A stretch of DNA of 64,000 bases from assembly GCF_949987535.1 (NCBI RefSeq), contig NC_080067.1:57842405-57906404 (forward strand). The letters are read 5' to 3'. Below are positions 23,930 through 34,051 of this stretch, one piece after another (position 1 is the first letter of the stretch; the number at the start of each line of letters is the position of its first letter). A model generated the notes under the pieces. That model was not told the origin of the DNA. It saw nothing but the letters and a program-made list of their open reading frames with translations, and made no database searches. Position numbers and translations under genes: made by a program. This DNA comes from Balaenoptera acutorostrata (Eukaryota > Chordata > Mammalia > Artiodactyla > Balaenopteridae).

Positions 23930-24836
23930 GACAGGCAGGTTGGACTATTGATGCTATCTCAATCTTCCAGCCTTGTTGAGATAGTGCTGAGCCTCTGGTG
24001 ACACTTGTGTCCTCACCATACTCCAGGTACATCTCTGGATAATATGTGGAAAGCCAGGGCAGTGGAGAGTGTATCTTCACAAAGTACTGAAGGGTTTATA
24101 TAGCATACAGCCATGCTGCTCCAGATGGGAAGGGAACATTATTCTGACATTCTTCAAGCTATAAAAATACTGTATCTACATTTTTTAAAAAATCAAACAA
24201 ATATAAAAAATAATGAGCATGTGCAAATTTGGTGATGTTCAGATTAGGGATTAACCTATTTTACTTACTTTTTATCTAGCTAAAAAAATTTACCCCAGAT
24301 CCTATAATTTTTATTTTAGACAGGATTGCTTTTGACTTCAAAGTGTTGTAATCATGGTAATTTTATGAAGAAAAAACTTGTTTTTCATATAAATATAAAT
24401 AAAGTCTTCTTAGTATACTGGACCAAAAAGATTTTTCTTCCCCTTTTTCTGGATTTTAACATCAGATTCTGTTTTTCCCAAGAGTCATGTTTTCTACTGT
24501 GTTCTTCCTCTAAAGAACTGTCCGAGGGAATATGTTTTGTGTTCATACTGGCATTTTCTTCCAACACAAAGATAAATGTAAAGCATGCCTGCTGCTTACA
24601 TACCCTTGGACGCCAGTTTCCATAGCATGTGTACATATGAACCACTAGCCTAAATAGTCAGCTCACCTAAAAGATACTCAAAAGTCACGAATGACATACT
24701 AGTGCCACCAAAATTCGCACAGGTACGGATTCTTTGAAAACTATCAATTGTTCCAAAGTTTGCTTCTAATATCTCATCACAGCTGTTTGCATTACATTTT
24801 AATTTTATCATAATGTAGATGTATGACATTATTCAA
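23930..24836. other. Unassigned intron
   Basis: I see no recognisable exon or repeat. Confidence 0.4.
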
Positions 24837-24852
24837 AGATGTTGTCTTTTTT

Positions 24853-25144
24853 TTTTTTTTTTAATTTTATTTATTTATTTACGGCTGTGTTGGGTCTTCG
24901 TTTCTGTGCGAGGGCTTTCTCTAGTTGCGGCAAGCGGGGGCCACTCTTCATCGCGGTGTGCGGGCCTCTCACTATCGCGGCCTCTCTTGTTGCGGAGCAC
25001 AGGCTCCAGACGCGCAGGCTCAGTAGTTGTGGCTCACGGGCCTAGTTGCTCCGCGGCATGTGGGATCTTCCCAGACCAGGGCTCAAACCCGTGTCCCCTG
25101 CATTGGCAGGCAGATTCTCAACCACTGCGCCACCAGGGAAGCCC
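24853..25144 (-). repeat. CHR-2-type SINE, near full length, with target duplication
   Basis: Perfect 15-bp duplications agatgttgtcttttt lie at 24838-24852 and 25145-25159. On the minus strand the element starts GGGCTTCCCTGGTGGCGCAGTGG, which contains box A. It has box-B-like GGTTTGAGCCC (25079-25089, with one change from GGTTCGAGCCC), then the tRNA-unrelated body and an A-rich tail. Open frames across it are translated SINE. It looks young, as the CpGs are well kept. Confidence 0.95.
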
Positions 25145-25417
25145 AGATGTTGTCTTTTTAATTGAAAAAATTTTCAGGAGAGAAAGTTATTTTCCAGCCA
25201 TGATTTTTTGATATATGTTCGTATAATTGATAGTTTAAGAAGGGTGATAACTTTAAATAATACAGTAGTATCAAATTAATTATTATTCCAAATCAGTTTC
25301 TTTCACACATTTCTCCACTCTTAAGAGGTATGTATTGCAGTTATATAAAATCAACTAAATTTCAATGGGTAAAATTTAATACCTTTGCAATGACACCAAT
25401 TGTTGTGATATTTGATT

Positions 25418-25421
<4 letters not shown>

Positions 25422-25452
<31 letters not shown>

Positions 25453-25736
25453 ATTTATTTATTTATTTATTTATGGCTGTGTTGGGTCTTCGTTTCTGTG
25501 CGAGGGCTTTCTCTAGTTGTGGCAAGTGGGGACCACTCTTCATTGCAGTGCGCGGGCCCCTCACTGTCGCGGCCTCTCTTGTTGTGGAGCACAGGCTCCA
25601 GACGCGCAGGCTCAGTAGTTGTGGCTCACGGGCCCAGTTGCTCCGCGGCATGTGGGATCTTCCCAGACCAGGGCTCGAACCCGTGTCCCCTGCATTGGCA
25701 GGCAGATTCTCAACCACTGCGCCACCAGGGAAGCCC
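25422..25736 (-). repeat. CHR-2-type SINE, near full length, with target duplication
   Basis: Perfect 15-bp duplications gatatttgatttctt lie at 25407-25421 and 25737-25751. The minus-strand head carries box A TGGCGCAGTGG (25714-25724) and intact box B GGTTCGAGCCC (25671-25681). The tail is a pure T-run of about 29 plus (ATTT)n on the + strand. The 180-codon + frame and the 98-codon - frame here are translated SINE, not genes. The element lies about 280 bp from another copy in the same orientation. Confidence 0.96.
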
Positions 25737-25751
25737 GATATTTGATTTCTT

Positions 25752-28700
25752 AAAGTCATTGTATTTTAATGTTTATCAGTTTGGAAAAAAATCAGATACA
25801 GTAATATACTGCTATTTTTATTTAAAATGGATCGAATTCTGTTATTGCCCTCCATATGTTCTTCAGACATAGATTTTTACATCCATGACCTTAGTTTTAT
25901 AAATAAATTTGTCCTAAGAACATCCCTGAAAAGATTTAGCCTGCTTCCAGTTGCTCCAGAACAACAATGGTAACATCCTTAAAATTTCCCATTCTGTGGA
26001 AACTGCCTTAGGAATCCTTTAGAGTCAATTTACCTCAAAGGCTGTTGGGTAAAGAGGGCGGGGAAAGAGTATAGCAGTGTCATTAGCCAGGGCTCGCCAT
26101 CTATCACAGTGGGACTCAATGGAGCCTGGAGCTCTCAATAATCCTAAAAATTTCAAAGACATATTCTCTTAAGAAGGACACATGTTCTCATGGACAGCTT
26201 TCTAAGTCAGGAGCTAATGATACCCTCAACCTACTTGCCTTTTTTTGCAGATATGTGTGACAAAGTACGGAAAATTTCTGCTGAATTGAACCTGTAATGA
26301 AGGAATTTATAATCAGTTCTAATGTATTTGAGACCTAAAGTATATTAGACTTTCATCAAAGGGAATGATAAAAAGCAGCATTAGTGTGGGTGGATAGTAA
26401 TTATTTTGAAGCTCATAATTATTCTCCAGTTAACTACAGAGAAATGCTGATATTTTTATTCCTTTTTGAAAAAATAAAAAGCACTATGGTCAGATTCTGA
26501 AATGTAAGAATGCATCATACATCTTTTGTAAAGGCTGATAACTTTGAATTATACTTATGTTAATGGCAAAGGAACTATTTTAGGTTTAAGTGAGTTAAAA
26601 GTTTATGGTTAGGAGTCCCTTTACCTTTCATAGTCCTGTTGTTTCACCACTGAATCTATTTATTGCCTGTAAGAGATATTAAATATAGTATTTACTCTCA
26701 CTCCCTTTCAAAAAGACATGAGGTCCACTTTCTTATTAACTCTAATAAAAGCTATGTGTGAGTTCCTCAAGGAGGACAGACCCTATAGTGTTTCAAGATA
26801 GGATAAATCACTTCTACACTCAGGTTTTAGAGGACTCATTTGCTTTATATTTTGGTGATTTAAGATACCCATTTAAACTGCTGGTATTGAAGATGCACTA
26901 TCTGTAGTTTAAAAGAAGCATAAGCTGTGGTTGGAATGTTGATAATGATTGTTATTTATTATGACGGATAAATGTTTTACCCTTTAGGGAAATCATGTTG
27001 ATCAACTTGCAGGAATACATACATAGTCTCTAAACAGTGGTTGCCTAATTTTCATAAGAAAATTAATGACAATTACCTCTTACGATATTTGATTTCTACT
27101 TAAAATTTTTTAACATCAGTAATTATATCAACAGTAATAGATTAAAAGAAAAGAAAAATGAGCCAGAGTTACTAATATCCTAGAAAGAAGGGAGATCAAG
27201 ACAATGGTTTTCTTTCCAGCCTGGGAATAATGAATCTTGAGATCATATAGGGATGTTTCTGTAATCCACAAACATATTATGTTTACTCTACTGAGGCTTC
27301 CTCAGGGAAACCAATGTTGAGTTAGTTTCTCAATTTGCAACCCAAAACCTCTCAGATATTTATTCTCAGTTCCTTTAGGCACACAAGATAAAGGAAATCT
27401 GCTTTCTTTCTTTTTATAATTTTTTTTTTTTTTTTTTTTTGGTGGGAAAACAGTTATCAGTCCTCTTTTTCCCAGGTAACCTTCAAAAAATCAGATGTGT
27501 AAAAAATTCTTGATGTTAAGAAAACCCAGCTATGCTTGACTCACTAAAATACTGCTGGAACCCATAATGTGGGAACAATTTAATATCATCCAATAATAAG
27601 GTTTTAAATCAAACCTATAGTATTCAATAAATAAAATTCTTTAGCTGGCAGAGTGACTTAATCCTTCCCAAGGGTAATGATGCCCTCATCTATTCATGAT
27701 GCTGAAACAATATCTGTAATCTGTTTCTAACCCTTCTGATTTGCTACAGTAAAGGATGTTCTATATAGTGTATGTATGTATTCATTATCCCACATCACTT
27801 AGAGGCATGCAGCTTTCTGAATAGGGAAGGTGATAATAAATAATGTAGCAAAAGGCTGGTTCAACCATTCCCTTCACAGAAAAATTCTCGTATATACAGT
27901 ATCATTTCCATGGTTTATCTACTAATGCAGACCCAGAGTCAAATAGCAACTGAGAACTATGTTCCCCATGCAAACAACTGGGAGATCATATGTTAATAAA
28001 GATTCTTTTACTGTCCCATCTCATGTAGACCAAGAGCTAACAATTCTGTATGTGTGCAAAGTATGTAAAACTATTGGCTCTTGTCTGTAGAACCTGAATG
28101 ATTTCCCAAAGAAGGGAGTTATGTAAATTGCCTTGGCTACCCTAGGAGGAGAAAGAAAGATAATCATCCAAGAGAGATAACTTAGAAAGCCCCACACTTA
28201 ATTTAATTGTGATAGGTTTACATTTGTCTCCAAAAATTATTGAACTAACAATTCAGCAAAGAAAAACTTGAGGTCACATTAATGGTTTCCTAATATAGCC
28301 AAGAGTCAAAGAAATTAAGTAATTTAACTAAAATTGAAAAACAGGTGTGGTTTTGGCAGCAATAAATAACTACCACTTAATCTGTGTCGTTAACTAGTAA
28401 ATAAAACCATAATTTTTATATAGTATCCTTAAAAACAAAAATGCAAGAAAATATTTTTGTTGAGGTTTGAACATTTACTCCTTTAGGTAATTACAGAAAA
28501 ATTAAAAATTTTCTAAGTCTAATATTTTACATGATATTTAAAAATTGGAAATATTTCAAATATAGTTCTGATACAGCAATTTTTAAATTTAAATTAAATT
28601 TTTTAAAATTTTTCAGCAATGCAGCAACATTGTTGCATGAACATCAAATAATACTGAGGATACTTTCTGCATTTAAACAGGGTCATATTCAAGACATGTA

Positions 28701-30314
28701 GATTTCTGTGAACTTGCAACTGAGTGCTAATTATAAACTATCGCTTTCATCTAGGTTTTTTCTTAATGGAATGATTGCTTGCAGGACTGTGAAATATATC
28801 ATTTAACTTACTGTGTACAGTTCCTCTGTCCGTATTTGGAATGGCCTTGAAACTATGACCTTACAATCAAGTAGTCAATGGGTCCCTTCAGTTACATCAT
28901 CAATTTCTCCATTTCCAATCTTTAGATCTTTGCCAGTTATTACTATTTTTCAAGGCTGTCCCTCTGAGCTGATGAAACTCACCTATATCTCATTTTTTCC
29001 TTCTGTTTTCTGGGATGGTGTTCTTTAATTCTTTGAAGACTGTGATATTAGGTGTAGTTTTGAATTACAAACATAATGCATAGTAATCGCTGAAAAGACT
29101 TAGAAATCTTTCTCAAAATGTTTAACAATCCTTCCCTATGAAGTGTGCTTAGAGTTAATGCCTGCTTCTTTACTATTTATATTATTGAAATCAATGTATG
29201 ACTTTCAGCCCTCTTTTTTTCTTCCTTTTTCTATAATTATTATTTTATGCATGACAAAATTCTCTTGCTTACCGTTATGTGGTTGTCTGTCTTTTAACTT
29301 GAGTGTTATGTGTTTGTAATGATTGCTTTTTGCATGAGGATTATGAAATGCCATACAAATTAAATGGTTGTGGAAACAAAAAGAAATGTAGGGCTTCACC
29401 TGCTTTTTTGTGCGCTGAATATGTCAATCATGTGACACTTAAAATTACTTTCATATGGCCTGTGACTTCCCCTTTGGTGTGCACCTTTATTCTTAGCAAA
29501 TTAGTGTGGTTAAGAATAATAAAACATTTATTAAACATTCACAGTATTTTAATACAATTATTATCCTAAAATATGATCCCATTATAAATAACTATACTGG
29601 GCATGGAATTGTACTAGGGCATAATTCCATTATATTTCTAAATTGATTATGAAATATAAACCCTGACTCTGTAACTACCTTAATTGCTAAACACCAACTT
29701 CTACAGTGGTACCTTTGCTCTACCAAGTGATGAGATTATTTATTCATACATTTGTGCAAGTTGAAATTTCTTAAATCCACGGTTAATATTTAATCAAAAC
29801 ACATGGGGAAATATTTGTATAATGACAAGTAATTTTAAAAAGTCACAGTTTTGAAAAATGTATGATATGAAAATGTATAAAACCTAAGTGTTAATGCTTT
29901 TACAAAAAATACAGAAGAAAAAAGAAAAAAGAAACCTAAAATTTTTTGTATCTCTGTTTTCCTTAATGCTATTATACTGTCCCAAATTAAAGAATGAGTT
30001 TGGCCTACTTTCTTTATTGTTGTCTCCAATTCAAATTAGAAAAGACACTGAATAAATTAAGTTCTTTCATCTAATAAAACTGTTTACTTTTTTTGTATGC
30101 AGTGGGTATTTTAAAAAAAATCATTTCCTTTGCTTGTGACTTGAGTTTCAAACCATAACGTATTTTTTATGCTGGATATATTCACAAACCAAATCTTCTA
30201 TGAGATATTTTAGGGAAAGGGTTTTTTTTCTTAAACAAAAGAGGTAATCAACTTTGATGTAACCACTTTCCCACTCTTTTTTGGAAATATCCTTGAGAAT
30301 TTTGGTATTTACAT
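25752..30314. other. Low-repeat intron upstream of the splice-A exon
   Basis: AT-rich unique-looking sequence. A T-run lies at 27420-27440. I recognise no LINE, SINE or exon over about 4.5 kb, which is unusually repeat-poor for this window. Confidence 0.45.
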
Positions 30315-30391
30315 TTATTTTTTCCCCTCAGTCTTGTTTATTCTTGAATTGTCTTTTTTTTTCCCCTCCATTTCTCCGTTCTCAATCCTAG
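30315..30391 (+). promoter_or_regulatory. Long polypyrimidine tract and 3' splice site of the splice-A exon
   Basis: Two pyrimidine runs precede the AG at 30390-30391: a stretch with ttttttcccctcag at about 30318-30332, which is itself a possible decoy acceptor, and the tract ttttttttcccctccatttctccgttctc at about 30353-30381. Such U/C-rich tracts bind U2AF65 and can be occupied by PTB-family repressors. That use is inferred. Confidence 0.45.
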
Positions 30392-30451
30392 GTCCCCTTA
30401 CAAAGAAACAGACAGATGATTTAGGTGATAATGACGGTGCTGAAGATGAAG
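30392..30451 (+). CDS. NLGN1: NLGN1 alternative exon (splice site A insert, 20 codons)
   Basis: Read across the splice sites, this 60-nt exon encodes an insert starting G-P-L-T-K-K-Q and ending in an acidic run D-D-L-G-D-N-D-G-A-E-D-E. I recognise it as one of the two alternative splice-site-A inserts of neuroligin-1, the postsynaptic adhesion protein that binds presynaptic neurexins. Seen directly: acceptor ..tcaatcctAG before 30392, donor GTattt after 30451, and intron phase 1 on both sides. The exon opens with the last two bases of a Gly codon and closes with the first base of an Asp codon completed by the next exon. Length divisible by three and matching phases mean inclusion or skipping keeps frame. 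The donor is weak (no G at +5) and the acceptor is preceded by a long pyrimidine tract, as expected for a cassette exon. The insert sits on the surface of the esterase-like domain. The open frame around it (30334-30555) extends into intron and is not itself a protein. Confidence 0.93.
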
Positions 30452-30475
30452 GTATTTTTTTCCACCAAATCTATT

Positions 30476-30481
30476 TGCATG
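30476..30481 (+). promoter_or_regulatory. Candidate Rbfox site (TGCATG) 24 nt after the splice-A donor
   Basis: TGCATG (UGCAUG in RNA) lies 24 nt downstream of the 60-nt exon's last base, after a U-rich stretch. Rbfox1/2/3 bind (U)GCAUG, and sites just downstream of a neuronal cassette exon normally promote its inclusion. The match is exact; the function is inferred from position. Confidence 0.5.
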
Positions 30482-30798
30482 ACAAGGGCCTCAATCACTT
30501 TTTCCACCCCTTTCTATTTTTTTACTTCTTGTCTTTTTTGAAGAGTTGTTTTTAATTCCCGTTTTTGATGTGTTTTGTCTTCTTGCTTGTTGTTACATAT
30601 AAATACACATTTTTAATTTTTTAAAAAATGAGTGTTAAGTTTTGCTTTTGATGCCAACCATTACAACCTTTTAAAAAGGGGGCATTTTTTTGTTTTCTTG
30701 AACTGACTTTTGATATGTTTCATCCCACATTTTGACTGAAACTTGTCCATATTCTCTGAACTAACAATCTCTCCCCCGTAGTCTCTCTGTACCCATTT

Positions 30799-30804
30799 TG
30801 CATG
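30799..30804 (+). promoter_or_regulatory. Second candidate Rbfox site (TGCATG) in the same intron
   Basis: A second exact TGCATG lies about 350 nt downstream of the 60-nt exon. A random hexamer is expected roughly once per 4 kb on a strand, so two within 350 nt of a weak-donor alternative exon are suggestive but not conclusive. Confidence 0.35.
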
Positions 30805-33530
30805 TTTTCTAATCTATGTAAATATTTTACCCAATATCAAAATGTTTCATTTTTATATTTGATATTTGTTGAAAAAAACCCACACCCAGTAAAATGAAGG
30901 ACAAGCTAAAGGCTGATATAAAGTGTTTCTTGAGCAATATAATTTAGATTAAAAAAATACTGTTTTCCGTTGATGTGCTTAAATATCACATAAATAAATG
31001 AAATCGTATAGATATGAAGGGTATTACACCTATTTAGATAACTGTAATAAACATTATGCAACCACTTAAATACTCTGAGAAGATTAGGTGGATATCCCTT
31101 AATTTCAAAGGCACGTAATTTTGAGATTGGCAAATGAAAATATTCTGAATTTCAAATTGTTGCCAACTATAAGTAATAATGTTTTTCCTACTGTACTAAT
31201 AACACAATTCTTTTCTCTTTCCAACTTTCTTATGACATACAATTCTGACATACTCTGTAAATGTAAGTACTCACTAGATTGATTTGACATTTCTCATTCC
31301 ATTGTGTACCTTTACCTGGTATTAAATGGAGTGTCTAGAGAGGGCCATTGATTCTTTCAGTTCATTTTGGCTCCAATTAGTTTTTTTTTTTTTAATACCA
31401 TCCTAGTTATGATTCTTATAGAGATAATTAATGTAATCTCAGGCTTAAAAATAATTCCCAGAACGGTAGAAATTAAATCTCATAAAGATATTAATAATAT
31501 GGTAAGAAAGATTTTCCAAAATAAAATAATCCACAAGCAGGTCAGCAGACATGCTAGTTCCATGAGGTACAACTATGAATGAATGCATCCTTAACTGTTT
31601 TCATTAAGATATATATATTTAATAAACTACTTCATAGTAGAAAATTAAATTATAGAAGCAAAGTATTAAAAGCTTAAAAATTATATTGAGTTAATATTTT
31701 TATAACATTTAAGAATTCTTTTGATTAAATGAAATTTATGACATTTGATTAAAAATTCATTTACCATGAACACCACCAGTGGATTAAAGATTAAATACAA
31801 TGCAGTCATTAATATTTGAAATAAATCATTATAGCTGTACAAGATTGACATTTTGAATGCTAAATAGCTAAAAATAGACTTATAATATCAAAATGCAATT
31901 TGTGATTTTTTTTAACGTTGTTGGAAATCTGAAGTATTAAAACATCAAAGACATTTATTCACTTTGAGGACATGGGTTATTGTTCCCAGTGCTCTCCCTA
32001 TGAAGAGTGCTTCCACTTGGGGGCTTTGAGATTTGTTGAACCCACTGAAAATCCTTAACTCTTGGACATTTGTTATGTAAATAATACCTAAGACTTCCTA
32101 AATTCTTAGTGTATACTCACAAGGTTAGTATACATCATTTTCTTGTTTTACAAATACTTTGATTGCTGATTTAATATGCTTTTTTCTTTTTTTTTTTGGT
32201 AAAACAGCATCAAGTGAGATATTTACATGTTTACAGATGATACCTCTGAGCGACCACAGTGAGCTAAGCCCTATAAATGTGAATATATCTCAGAGACCTA
32301 TTTTGAAGCACATGTAACATTTTTAAATAGCCATTAAAAATATCCTAAACCCCTACTTAAATTGGCAGGTAGTATTTAGGTTACGTACTAAGCCAGTCAT
32401 CATAAGAGTTATCAAATCAATAAATATATTTAAATGCTCAAAAGTGTAGAGTCAAAGCAGTTCGATTCAAGTTCTGTCTATTCCTCTGTGTTATTTGGGT
32501 AATTGTTTAGAAGACAAGAAGGATAAATTCAAATACCCTCCAGATAAAAACCTTCGTAGAAAAGTCTGAACATCTTCTGTTGAATTTGTTTGAAAATTAT
32601 TCTGTTGATGTGAGGGTGAATGAAAACCAAGGCCGATTTTCACATTTAATTTGTTTCAAATCTTGAATCAGCATTATTAGATAAAGCAACAAATTTAAAC
32701 TACTTGATAAACTACTCCTTTTACTTCAGTCAGAAGTCTAGTTATCTGCTCATTTATATGGAATTGTCCATTATGTCCTGATAGCCCAACTCTTTTACTT
32801 GATTTCTAGGTTTCTGTCTCAAGACTGTATTCAGAGGCTACCTGAGACATTGACTGGGGCGTGCCCCTCATTCACTTAAACTCATCCAAGTCTTCTCAGT
32901 GCAGCACTGTTATTTACTTCTAATTCTCATTTGTGTTTTTGCCATTATTTTTTACCACTTTTAGGCCAAACACAACTGTGTCAAATTTTAATAATAATCA
33001 TAAGAGCTGCATATTTTATTGGCTTTTTCCATAGTTTCAAAAAGACTAAAATGAAGTGATTAAAAATGGGTCAAAGCAAAATCCTAGATTTCTACCAATT
33101 TATTTTGGGAATTTAAGAGATATTTAATTTTTTAAACTGTGCTGGGAATACCTTAATTTTTCAATATTCAAATGCAATTTTCTATCCTACATAGAGCTTT
33201 TTAAAAGTTGCTCTCATAGATTTTTGTATGTTTTTTAACTAAAAATTGTTCTTTTGATCATAAGTCCAGTTTAACAAATGCAGATTCATCCAACACTTCT
33301 ATATTCTTTTGCTGGTCCTGAATAATAGCTGAGGTTCATCAAATGAGTAGGGGGCAAAAAAAATCTTGAAATATCTTTAAATGCATCAGGGAAAGATTTA
33401 ACTGAGGCAATACCCCACAATTTTAAAACTGTTAAATGCTCCAAAACTCAAAATTATGGGCAATTAAAAACTTCATGAGTCCTTTAAGGAAAGAGAAAGC
33501 AGTAAACATGTTTAAGGAGTTATGTGACTA
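30805..33530. other. Low-repeat intron between the NLGN1 exons
   Basis: AT-rich. I recognise no exon or repeat family apart from short T-runs at 31381-31393 and 32188-32198. Confidence 0.45.
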
Positions 33531-33552
33531 ATAATTATTCACTAGGACTATT

Positions 33553-34035
33553 TTTTTTTTGAATTTTTAAATTTTATTTTATTTCATTTTTATACAGCAG
33601 GTTCTTGTTAGTTATCCATTTTATACATAGTAGTGTATACATGTCAATCCCAATCGCCCAATTCATCCCACCACCACCACCCCCACCCCCGCCACTTTCC
33701 CCCCTTGGTGTCCATACGTTTGTTCTCTACATCTGTGTCTCCATTTCTGCCCTGAAAACCAGTTCATCTGTACCATTTTTCTAGGTTCCACATATATGCG
33801 TCAATACACGATATTCGTTTTTCTCTCTCTGACCCACCCCACCCTTCGTGACAGTCTGCAGATCCACCACTTCTCTACAAATGACCCAATCTCATTCCTT
33901 TCCATGGCCGAGTAATATTCCATTGTATATATATACCACATTCCCCCCCATCCATTCATCTGTCGGCGGGCATCTAGGTTGCCCCCGTGACCTGGCCACT
34001 GTAAACAGTGCTGCAATGAACATTGGGACACATGA
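33553..34035 (-). mobile_element. 5'-truncated cetartiodactyl L1 (3' UTR and ORF2 end) with target duplication
   Basis: Perfect 16-bp duplications attcactaggactatt lie at 33537-33552 and 34036-34051. From the left there is a T-run (poly(A) tail), the 3' UTR ('atacagcaggttcttgttag', 'gtatacatgtcaatcccaatcgcccaattcatccc', 'ggtgtccatacgtttgttctctacatctgtgtctcc'), then the ORF2 C-terminus. The minus-strand frame at 33801-34031 reads M-W-Y-I-Y-T-M-E-Y-Y-S-A-M-E-R-N-E-I. Insertion length is about 483 bp, and it cannot encode a functional protein. Confidence 0.95.
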
Positions 34036-34051
34036 ATTCACTAGGACTATT

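Larger units (their letters stand above)
1..30391 (+). other. NLGN1: NLGN1 intron upstream of the splice-A exon (partial)
   Basis: Inferred intron: no NLGN1 coding sequence is recognisable before 30392. The upstream exon must end in a G that completes the split Gly/Asp codon. I looked by eye for the other known splice-A insert (the basic, cysteine-containing K-R-I-S-K-E-C type) and did not find it, so it probably lies further upstream. The intron is AT-rich and filled with LINE, SINE, hAT and microsatellite sequence. Confidence 0.85.

Noticed and set aside
25671..25724. tRNA-like box A/box B promoter, possible tRNA gene
   Set aside because: It is the tRNA-derived head of a SINE, followed by the SINE body and A-tail. 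No cloverleaf tRNA of normal length is present.
25330..25872. 180-codon open frame on +, the longest in the window
   Set aside because: Most of it is the antisense translation of a CHR-2 SINE and its poly-T tail. The same peptide appears in the SINE copy at 24.9 kb.
26240..26300. Possible exon: strong acceptor-like 'tgccttttttgcag' followed by phase-compatible codons
   Set aside because: The frame reaches a stop after about 15 codons, has no neuroligin similarity, and no convincing donor is seen.
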